A program made the position numbers and the translations under genes. Under the pieces are notes generated by a model that was not told where the DNA came from, did no database searches, and saw only the letters and a program-made list of their open reading frames with translations. Below, one piece after another: positions 55,337 to 64,000 of a stretch of 64,000 nucleotides of DNA; the first letter of the stretch is position 1, and the number at the start of each line of letters is the position of its first letter. The DNA comes from Corynebacterium sp. ACRPS (GTDB lineage Bacteria; Actinomycetota; Actinomycetes; Mycobacteriales; Mycobacteriaceae). The DNA lies in contig NZ_JAKRMY010000007.1 in the NCBI RefSeq assembly GCF_022346005.1, forward strand, positions 62,001-126,000. The letters are read 5' to 3'.

Positions 55337-55684
55337 TTACTTGGCCTCCAACTTCTCGCGAATAGCAACCGATTTAGGCTGAATATTCTTATTGGCGTAT
55401 TTCACGTAAATCCAGGTAATGATGAACGTGGTCAGGAACTGGGCCAGGCCGAAGACGAGGCCGACGTTCCAGCCGCCATCGCCAAGCTCAATGGCCATAA
55501 AATCAGGCGCAAACACGGCGGTGAGCACGTAGACGATGTACCACACGAAAAACGCGACGGTCATGGGAAAAGTGAAACTACGATAAGCGCTGCGCAACTC
55601 GCCAAACTCTTCGCTATCGCGCATTTCTATGTAGTCGGCTGCCGTAAGCTCACGACGCTCGACTGGAGCAGTTGTATCACTCAT
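55337..55684 (-). CDS. DUF485 membrane protein, partner of MctC
   Basis: This 115-residue protein has two membrane helices (FPMTVAFFVWYIVYVLTAVF and VGLVFGLAQFLTTFIITWIY) and a conserved basic C-terminus, the DUF485 pattern of YjcH-type proteins found in front of ActP symporters. The ATG at 55684 has AAGGAGAC upstream. It is the first gene of the operon and is directly followed by mctC. Its part in transport is not known. Confidence 0.88.
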   Translation of the reverse strand: MSDTTAPVERRELTAADYIEMRDSEEFGELRSAYRSFTFPMTVAFFVWYIVYVLTAVFAPDFMAIELGDGGWNVGLVFGLAQFLTTFIITWIYVKYANKNIQPKSVAIREKLEAK

Positions 55685-55777
55685 AGAAGGGTTGTCTCCT
55701 TGGGTGAGAGAGGTTCTGTACAAACGAGGCGCAATGTGTTGTTCATCACTACCCGCGTTGATATGTAAGATACAGAA

Positions 55778-55790
55778 CAATCTTTGCAAA
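55778..55790 (-). promoter_or_regulatory. RamB-like site upstream of the mctC operon
   Basis: CAATCTTTGCAAA agrees with the RamB consensus AAAACTTTGCAAA at 11 of 13 positions and is centred about 100 bases upstream of the DUF485 start. RamA and RamB control mctC in C. glutamicum. Binding here is inferred. A run of nine C lies about 35 bases further upstream (55825-55833). Confidence 0.55.
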
Positions 55791-56028
55791 GCAGTAAATA
55801 TTGCCAATACATCCCACAAAAACTCCCCCCCCCTTTTAGCCCGATAGGTTCCGGTGAACTGGGCTAATATTCTATGCAAATCACCCCCTCCATCCCAGGT
55901 TTAACGCGTTCGCAAATTTTGTTAACCAGACGTTAACTAATCAGTGAAGGCGGCGCGAAAGGAACCACCTATCAGCGAGGTGAGTGCCTTAACCAGCACG
56001 TACTCGCCCACTCAGCCATCCTGCACAG

Positions 56029-56062
56029 CAAAAGCCACCGACGACGCCGTCGCCGGTGGCTC
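56029..56062 (-). terminator. Terminator of the aldo/keto reductase gene
   Basis: AGCCACCG at 56033-56040 pairs with CGGTGGCT at 56054-56061; inside it GACG and CGTC pair too. On the minus strand it is followed by TTTTGC. Confidence 0.78.
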
Positions 56063-56082
56063 CTTCGCCCGAGAGTGCTTTC

Positions 56083-56937
56083 TTAGCCCTCCGCGCCCGG
56101 GAATTCACGGGGATCATTAAACATGCGGCCAAAACCTTCTTGACCTTCCAAGGAGTCAATCGCCGTGATTTCATCCTTGCCCAGCTCCAGCTCCGCGGCG
56201 GCCAGGTTCTCCTTGAGCCGCTCACTGCGGGCAGACTTCGGAATAACGGAAATGCCCTTGGCCATCAGGTACGCCAGTACTACCTGCCCCTCGGTAGCCT
56301 CATGCGCGGCGGCAATCTTTTCAATCTCCGGGTTATTAAGCACCACACCGCGCGCCAGCGGAGACCACGCCTCGGTCACGATGCCGTGCTTGTGGTGGAA
56401 CTCGCGCAGCTCCGGCTGGGTGAACCCAGGGTGCAGCTCCACTTGGTTGAGCACCGGGGTAATGCCGGTCTTGTCAATAAGGTCCTCGAGGACCTCTTCG
56501 TAGAAATTAGCGACACCGATGGAAGCGATTTGCCCCATCCCCTGCAGGCGGGCAATGGATTCGAAAGTCTCCACATACAGCCCACCCTGTCGCCACGGCC
56601 AGTGGATGAGGTACAGGTCCAAGTAATCCAGCTTCAGCTTCTCCATGGATTCCTGGAAGGCCTGTTCCGCCTTCTGCGCGCCGTGGTGAGAGTGCCAGAC
56701 CTTGGAGGTAATAAACAGGTCCTCGCGGGTGACGTCGCCCGCGTCAATGGCTTGTTTGAGCGCAGTACCCAATGCCTCTTCGTTCTTGTACAGCGTCGCC
56801 GTATCAAAGTGGCGGTAGCCCAAGTCAATGGCTTCGCGGACTACGCGAATGCACTCATCGTCATTGAGTTTGTAGGTGCCCAGTCCAAGCTGGGGCATCT
56901 CGCGGTCATCATTGAATGAAATAGTTGGCACAGTCAT
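56083..56937 (-). CDS. Aldo/keto reductase
   Basis: This 284-residue NADPH-dependent oxidoreductase of the AKR5-like group has GYRHFDTATLYKNEEALG with the catalytic Asp and Tyr, ITSKVW with the Lys and LYLIHWPW with the His, so the tetrad is complete. IPKSARSERLKENL near the C-terminus is the cofactor site. Related actinobacterial enzymes reduce 2,5-diketogluconate or methylglyoxal; the substrate here is unknown. The start is the ATG at 56937 (MTVPTISF), with alternatives 9 bases upstream. Confidence 0.9.
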   Translation of the reverse strand: MTVPTISFNDDREMPQLGLGTYKLNDDECIRVVREAIDLGYRHFDTATLYKNEEALGTALKQAIDAGDVTREDLFITSKVWHSHHGAQKAEQAFQESMEKLKLDYLDLYLIHWPWRQGGLYVETFESIARLQGMGQIASIGVANFYEEVLEDLIDKTGITPVLNQVELHPGFTQPELREFHHKHGIVTEAWSPLARGVVLNNPEIEKIAAAHEATEGQVVLAYLMAKGISVIPKSARSERLKENLAAAELELGKDEITAIDSLEGQEGFGRMFNDPREFPGAEG

Positions 56938-57005
56938 AATTCCCATTGTGCCCCAGCTTCTCGTCTTATGCGGCCCCTTGCGGGAACTGACTGCCACTAC
57001 ACAAC

Positions 57006-57037
57006 GAAAAACCGGCTCCCTTTAAGGAGAGCCGGTT
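57006..57037 (-). terminator. Terminator of the FKBP gene
   Basis: AACCGGCTC at 57010-57018 and GAGCCGGTT at 57029-57037 form a perfect 9-base stem with a 10-base loop, followed on the minus strand by a T run. Confidence 0.85.
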
Positions 57038-57056
57038 CAACGATTTTTAGCGCAGC

Positions 57057-57416
57057 TTAGTCGGCGCGGATGAGGTCAATGATAAAGACCAAGGTGCGGC
57101 CGGACAGCGGGTGCGCACCGCCGGCGGGGCCGTAGGCCTTTTCCGGCGGGATGATGAGTTGACGGCGACCGCCTACCTTCATTCCCGGGATGCCCTCTTG
57201 CCAGCCGGCAATGAGACCGGTCAGTGGGAACTCGATGGACTGGCCACGGTCCCACGAGGAATCGAATTCTTGGTTGGTCTCATATTCGGCGCCAACGTAG
57301 TGGACCTCCACTACGCCACCAGGCTTGGCTTCAGCGCCATCGCCTACGACGATGTCCTCGATGACGAGGTCGGTCGGCGCTGGGCCAGACTGGGCTTCAA
57401 TAACAGGTTTATCCAT
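57057..57416 (-). CDS. fkbP: FKBP-type peptidyl-prolyl isomerase
   Basis: This 119-residue cytoplasmic protein is a single FKBP domain: VEVHYVGAEYETNQEFDSSWDRGQ, then GLIAGWQEGIPGMKVGGRRQLIIPPEKAYG and LVFIIDLI at the end (segments at about residues 42-116). It catalyses cis-trans isomerisation of prolyl bonds. It lies downstream of gltA on the same strand, an order also known in C. glutamicum, and ends at a clear terminator. Confidence 0.94.
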   Translation of the reverse strand: MDKPVIEAQSGPAPTDLVIEDIVVGDGAEAKPGGVVEVHYVGAEYETNQEFDSSWDRGQSIEFPLTGLIAGWQEGIPGMKVGGRRQLIIPPEKAYGPAGGAHPLSGRTLVFIIDLIRAD

Positions 57417-57537
57417 GGGGATTAGTCTCCTTGGGAAATCTAGTTTGTTCGTGCGGTCGCAATGAAACCGAACCGAGCTGCACCAATTATAGTGCTCAAG
57501 CCCGATTCGGTTGAATTGGGGCGACCAAAAGCGCTAT

Positions 57538-60106
<2,569 letters not shown>

Positions 60107-60117
60107 GTGATCAACAT

Positions 60118-60151
60118 GCCCCGCCGCCTCGCATGGCGCGGGGCCTTTTCG
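60118..60151 (+). terminator. Terminator of serC
   Basis: GCCCCGC at 60118-60124 pairs with GCGGGGC at 60138-60144, followed by CTTTTC. It lies 11 bases after the serC stop. Confidence 0.82.
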
Positions 60152-60212
60152 CGTTATAGTTGACTGCATCACAGATCCGTCCTTCCGTCGATAGGCAAAG
60201 GAGCGCCACACT

Positions 60213-61061
60213 ATGCGCGAGCTGTTTCTCGTTGACAGCGAATCGAGCGAAGACTCATTGGTGCTACGCACCGAAGAAGGCGAAGAGTTTTCCCTTCCCA
60301 TCACCGATGAGCTGCGTTCCGCCCTCACGCCCACCGCTAGCAAGCCGGAGCCGCCAAAGCTAGCGCCGATGCCCAAGCCCTCCCACGAAGAGGAAGAAAA
60401 GCAGATCCGGCCGGCAGAGATCCAAAACCGCATTCGTGCCGGTGCCTCCACCGCGGAGCTCGCGGAAGAGATGCACGTCGATGAATCGCGCATCGAGCCC
60501 TTTGCCTACCCAGTCATGCTGGAGCGCAACCGCATTTCTGAGGTGTCCAAGCAGGCCCACCCGGTGCGCGAAGACGGCCCGGCCAAGCTCACCCTGTGGG
60601 AGGTACTGGCAAGCTCCTTTGCCGCCCGTGGCCACTCCCTCTCGGAGTCCACGTGGGATGCCTACCGCCACCAAGGCGAGCCGTGGGTTGTGCGCGTGAC
60701 CTGGAAGGCGGGCCTTTCTGAAAACGAGGCGGAGTGGACCTTCAAGCAGTCCATGTCCTCGCCCGCTACGGTTGAGGCCCGCAACTCGGTCGCGGCAGAC
60801 CTTACGGACCCGGACTTCGTACAGCCGGTGCGCTCGCTAACCTCATTGGGCAGCGGCCGCTATGACGAAGCCATTGACGGCGATCAGCCCGCCAATGTCA
60901 CCGATATTTCCGGTTCCAGCGAGGAGACGGAAGAAGAGGAATTCCTGCAGAATCCGTCCTCCGAATCCAAGCCCTCGAAGCGCCGCCGCAAGGCCGTGAC
61001 CCCGCACTGGGAGGACGTGCTTTTGGGCGTTCGCTCCAATACCAAGCGCCCGAGGGACTAA
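60213..61061 (+). CDS. sepH: Septation protein SepH
   Basis: This 282-residue protein carries the DUF3071 N-terminal domain of SepH: MRELFLVDSESSEDSLVLRT, LRPAEIQNRIRAG-like region with a helix-turn-helix (STAELAEEMHVDESRIEPFA, about residues 78-97) and VLERNRISEVSKQAH. The C-terminal part is acidic and disordered, ending in basic KRRRKAVTPHWEDVLLG. In Streptomyces and mycobacteria SepH promotes FtsZ assembly at the septum. An AAAGGAG site precedes the ATG. The next gene begins 3 bases after its stop. Confidence 0.92.
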   Translation: MRELFLVDSESSEDSLVLRTEEGEEFSLPITDELRSALTPTASKPEPPKLAPMPKPSHEEEEKQIRPAEIQNRIRAGASTAELAEEMHVDESRIEPFAYPVMLERNRISEVSKQAHPVREDGPAKLTLWEVLASSFAARGHSLSESTWDAYRHQGEPWVVRVTWKAGLSENEAEWTFKQSMSSPATVEARNSVAADLTDPDFVQPVRSLTSLGSGRYDEAIDGDQPANVTDISGSSEETEEEEFLQNPSSESKPSKRRRKAVTPHWEDVLLGVRSNTKRPRD

Positions 61062-61064
61062 ACA

Positions 61065-61895
61065 GTGGACATCTCTCATGCCGTTCTCACGCTGTGGTAC
61101 ATCTCCAAGCCCGGCGCCGAAGAGGTTCTCAAAACCGAGCCCAAGGCGGACCGCGGGTTCGGCCGCAAGTTCCTAGCCCAGCTCAACCCCAAGTTCCCGG
61201 TCACCCCGATTGGGCAATTCCCCCTCAACCGCTCCGCGCAGACGGATCCGAATGAATACTACATCGGCGGCTACCCGGGCATTACTGTGGTGCAAACGGT
61301 CTGCGAGGGCGAGTCCGTCCTGCTCTCCCAACTGCCGAACGACCTCTTAAACGCAGTCCCCGCCCAGCGGGTTATCGCGCTTATTAGCAACGCGGACGAG
61401 GACTATGCGGGCTTCGCGCTGTGGGAAGGCGGCGAGCTCAAGCGCAGCCTGTGCGCCACCCGTGACCGCCTGTACGAGGACACCGGCCTGCCCGAGCCCT
61501 TCGAGGCGCCGTTTTGGGCCGGCGAAAAGGACGAATCCCTCGGCGGCATTTCCCTGCCATTTCGGCCCCACAGCATCATGGAGGCCGGCCAGGAACACTG
61601 GTTGGGCATCACCGTGGGGCGGGAAGGCCCAGACCTGGACGTCGTGGGTTATGCCGTGGACGGGCGCCCAGAACCCAAGATCGATCCGCCCAAGCCAAAG
61701 CAGCCGGTCAGCGAGTTCGCCGCGCAATCCGCGAATAGGCTGGGCCTAAACGACTATGACGACTACGAGGATCACGATGCCGAGCCGGATTCCACCGGCG
61801 ATGAGATCCTTTCCACCGCCAAACACCTCGGCTCGTTGATTGGCAACTGGCTGCGTCAGACGTTCAAGTCGCTTAAGGAGCGCTGGCGCTCATAA
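61065..61895 (+). CDS. DUF6928-like hypothetical protein
   Basis: This 276-residue protein starts with GTG (MDISHAVLTLWYISKPGAEE) 3 bases after sepH and is probably cotranslated. The first 200 residues resemble an actinobacterial family I believe to be DUF6928 (FPLNRSAQTDPNEYYIGGYPG; FALWEGGELKRSLCATRD; LPFEAPFW region; HWLGITVGR). The remainder is acidic and ends with a short amphipathic stretch (IGNWLRQTFKSLKERW). No function is known. Its last 40 bases overlap the end of the convergent methyltransferase gene. Confidence 0.7.
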   Translation: MDISHAVLTLWYISKPGAEEVLKTEPKADRGFGRKFLAQLNPKFPVTPIGQFPLNRSAQTDPNEYYIGGYPGITVVQTVCEGESVLLSQLPNDLLNAVPAQRVIALISNADEDYAGFALWEGGELKRSLCATRDRLYEDTGLPEPFEAPFWAGEKDESLGGISLPFRPHSIMEAGQEHWLGITVGREGPDLDVVGYAVDGRPEPKIDPPKPKQPVSEFAAQSANRLGLNDYDDYEDHDAEPDSTGDEILSTAKHLGSLIGNWLRQTFKSLKERWRS

Positions 61896-62662
61896 AAGGA
61901 AATGGCGGCCGCGGTCGCAACATTTAGAGAATCGGTACCAGGGGCCATCGGTATCCGCGCGCGGATATCTGTGGCCTTCATTGCGTGCTCGGTAAGCCCG
62001 GGGCCCTCCGCGCCAACGAGCATGGCCACCTTGTCTTGCCCGTGCATGGCCTCTGCCAGGTGCACCGCCTGGGGGTTGGGGGTTAAGGAAATGAGGGTAA
62101 AGGAGGCATCGGCAAGCGCCTGCAGCGAGCGCTGCCACGTGGTGAAACCGCCCTCTAAATGTGCGAAGGGCACGCGCAGCACATGGCCCATGGATACGCG
62201 CACCGAGCGGCGATAGAGCGGATCCGCAGCGCCGGAGCCGAGCAATACCGCATCCACGTTCATGCCCGCCGCGTGGCGGAAAATGGCGCCGATATTTTCA
62301 TGATCCCCCACGCCCTCCAGCACGGCGATGGTGCGGGCCTGCTCCAGGATCTCACCCACCTCCGACTCTGGGGCGCGGTCCGCTGCGGCAACCAGCCCGC
62401 GGTGCATATCGAAGCCCGCGACCTCCGCCAGGGTCTCGCGAGAGACCTCGTAGACGGGGCACTCGGGCTCGCCGTACTCGGCAAAGAAGGCCTCCAGCTT
62501 CTGGGGAAAGCCCACAAGGCAGCGCATGGGGAACCGCGATTCCATGAGGCGGGCTGCCACCAAGGGGCCTTCTGCAATGACCAAACCCTCGCCGGATTTA
62601 TCGGATTTGTTGAGGTTCCGAATATCGTCCAGGCGAGGGTCACGGGGATCAGAGATATGCAT
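61856..62662 (-). CDS. TrmH/SpoU-family RNA 2'-O-methyltransferase
   Basis: This 268-residue SAM-dependent enzyme has a knotted SPOUT fold: AVLEGVGDHENIGAIFRHAAG (motif 1), AMLVGAEGPGLTEHAM (motif 2) and IPMAPGTDSLNVATAAAISFYE (motif 3). An N-terminal substrate-binding part precedes it. Target RNA, rRNA or tRNA, cannot be told from sequence. The ATG at 62662 (MHISDPRDPR) is preferred over longer frames that enter the permease gene. It is separated from the permease by 10 bases and its end overlaps the DUF6928-like gene. Confidence 0.9.
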   Translation of the reverse strand: MHISDPRDPRLDDIRNLNKSDKSGEGLVIAEGPLVAARLMESRFPMRCLVGFPQKLEAFFAEYGEPECPVYEVSRETLAEVAGFDMHRGLVAAADRAPESEVGEILEQARTIAVLEGVGDHENIGAIFRHAAGMNVDAVLLGSGAADPLYRRSVRVSMGHVLRVPFAHLEGGFTTWQRSLQALADASFTLISLTPNPQAVHLAEAMHGQDKVAMLVGAEGPGLTEHAMKATDIRARIPMAPGTDSLNVATAAAISFYERQRSLSDLNV

Positions 62663-62672
62663 GCCTTCCAGG

Positions 62673-64000
62673 CTAGCCGATGGCCTCCGAAATCGGATCG
62701 ATGCCAAAGTAAATGACGAACAAGCCAGCAAGCAGCCACATGATCCAGTGCACCTGCTTGGCCTTACCAGCAAAGGTGGACATGAGCGCGAAGGTAATAA
62801 AGCCCACGCCGATGCCATTGGCGATCGAATAAGTAAACGGCATGACCACGATGGTTAAAAAGGCCGGGATGGCCACCTCCATGCGCGTCCACGGGATATC
62901 CGTGAGCTGCGCGGCCATCATCACGCCCACGATGACCAGGACGGGTGCGGCGGCCTCGATGGGCACGATCTCATAGAGCGGGGTGAAAAACATGGCGGCG
63001 ATAAATAGCAGGCCGGTCATGATATTGGCCAGGCCGGTGCGCGCGCCATCGGCAATGCCGGCAGAGGAATCCGCAAAGACGGTATTCGAGGACGCCGAGC
63101 CCAAGCCACCGGCCACCGCGCCGGCGCCTTCCACGACCAGCGCCTTCTTCATGCCCGGCAGGTTGCCGTTGTCATCCACGAGCTTGGCCTGCTTGCCCAG
63201 CCCGGTCATGGTGCCCATGGCATCAAAGAAGTTGGTCAGCAGCAGGGTGAAGATGAGCAGGACCGTGGAGATCACGCCGATATTGGCAAAGGCGCCGACC
63301 AGGTTCACATCGCCCACGATGGACAGATCCGGCAGCCCACCCAGCGCATCTGGGGCCTCTGGGGCGGCCATGCCCCAGTCCTCGGAGTCCGTGAGCGCCT
63401 GGACAATGAAGGCAATCACCGTGTTGAGGATGATGGCGATAAATAGCCCGCCCGGCACATTGCGGATGACCATGAAAGCACAAATAATAAGGCCGATGAC
63501 GAAGACCACCGCCGGCCAGGTGGCAATCGAGCCATTAATGCCCAGCCCCACCGGCACGGTGGTCTGTGCGGCATCGGGCACGCGGGTAACGAACCCGCCA
63601 TCCACGAAACCGATCATGGCGATGAACATGCCAATGCCCACGCCCATCGCGGCCTTCATGGGCTGCGGGATGGCGTCAAATACCGCGGTACGGAATCCGG
63701 ACACGGCGAGCAGGACAATGATAAGGCCCTCGATTACCACGAGACCCATGGCTTCTTGCCAGGTCAGCCCGCTGGTAGCGACCATGCTGACGGCGACGAA
63801 GGTATTCATGCCCAGGCCCGCGGCCATGGCGAAGGGGTACTTCGCAATCGCACCGAAGGCAATGGACATCACGCCGGCGACCAGCGCAGTGGCGGCCGCA
63901 ACCTGCGGCACGCCTAAGGTATAGCCCTCCGCGTCCGGGCTCGTGCCCAGGATCAGCGGGTTGAGCAAAATGATATATGCCATGGCGAAGAACGAGACCG
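62673..64000 (-). CDS. NCS2-family purine permease, AzgA/PbuG type (5' end outside the window)
   Basis: The window holds 442 codons and the frame stays open to its end, where VSFFAMAYIILLNPLIL is the usual first-helix region of AzgA-type guanine/hypoxanthine permeases. The body has AAGLGMNTFVAVSMV, GIGMFIAMIGFVDGGFV, TNFFDAMGTMTGLGKQA with the conserved Asp, and SSNTVFADSSAGIADGARTGLAN (parts at about two-thirds). About twelve membrane helices are seen. It takes up purine bases by proton symport. Only some 20-30 N-terminal residues are missing. Confidence 0.92.
   Translation of the reverse strand, partial: VSFFAMAYIILLNPLILGTSPDAEGYTLGVPQVAAATALVAGVMSIAFGAIAKYPFAMAAGLGMNTFVAVSMVATSGLTWQEAMGLVVIEGLIIVLLAVSGFRTAVFDAIPQPMKAAMGVGIGMFIAMIGFVDGGFVTRVPDAAQTTVPVGLGINGSIATWPAVVFVIGLIICAFMVIRNVPGGLFIAIILNTVIAFIVQALTDSEDWGMAAPEAPDALGGLPDLSIVGDVNLVGAFANIGVISTVLLIFTLLLTNFFDAMGTMTGLGKQAKLVDDNGNLPGMKKALVVEGAGAVAGGLGSASSNTVFADSSAGIADGARTGLANIMTGLLFIAAMFFTPLYEIVPIEAAAPVLVIVGVMMAAQLTDIPWTRMEVAIPAFLTIVVMPFTYSIANGIGVGFITFALMSTFAGKAKQVHWIMWLLAGLFVIYFGIDPISEAIG

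Overview
The window is chromosomal DNA of a high-GC actinobacterium, almost certainly a Corynebacterium. The evidence is AmtR (the corynebacterial TetR-type nitrogen regulator), an MctC-type carboxylate symporter with its small partner, SepH, a PerM/DUF6350 protein, mycoredoxin, and a gene order (galU, fthC, SAF protein, mscL, mog, htrA, rpmF/rpmE, rpmB-rpmG-rpsN-rpsR, amtR, purH, purN) that I know from C. glutamicum. The species cannot be fixed from this stretch.

Layout. 1-2.6 kb: moeA start, galU, fthC and an orphan SAF-domain protein. 2.7-5.4 kb: an inserted pair, a DcuC-type carrier and a fumarase-superfamily lyase. 5.6-8.7 kb: mscL, a small hypothetical protein, a MogA-like enzyme and an HtrA protease. 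9.1-11.1 kb: two divergent ribosomal protein operons whose products lack zinc ribbons. 11.4-13.0 kb: a DUF294-like gene and amtR. 13-18.8 kb (minus): two lipoproteins, purH, purN and perM. 19.2-23.1 kb: two secreted M23 peptidases around a secreted MINPP-type inositol phosphate phosphatase. 23.1-37.8 kb: pcrA, chorismate mutase, an antiporter-like carrier, pgi, yccF, nei2, lhr, cysQ, and a tightly coupled thyA-folA-mycoredoxin operon. 38.2-43.4 kb is the accessory region: a tRNA-Arg(CCT), an AT-richer two-gene PP2C phosphatase plus membrane-anchored partner unit, a small secreted protein, and an MFS efflux gene broken by frameshifts and by a 471-bp IS21-like deletion derivative. 43.4-45.2 kb: the amtB-glnK operon with an AmtR box. 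45.4-49.1 kb: a complete (probably ferric iron) ABC importer. 49.3-53.7 kb: envelope proteins. 53.7-64 kb: the mctC operon, an aldo/keto reductase, an FKBP, gltA, serC, sepH, a DUF6928-like gene, a TrmH-family methyltransferase and a truncated NCS2 purine permease.

How the genes connect. AmtR (12.3 kb) and its likely target amtB-glnK (43.4-45.2 kb) form one nitrogen circuit. This GlnK has Phe instead of the modifiable Tyr at position 51, and no glnD follows it, so the usual adenylylated-GlnK signal to AmtR appears to be absent. Acetate/TCA genes (mctC, gltA) carry RamB-like sites. The peptidase genes have repeated GTAACA-type hexamers of the kind bound by MtrA.

Most promising leads: the PP2C/partner unit beside the tRNA, GlnK Y51F, the exactly delimited IS21-like derivative, and the DcuC/lyase pair.
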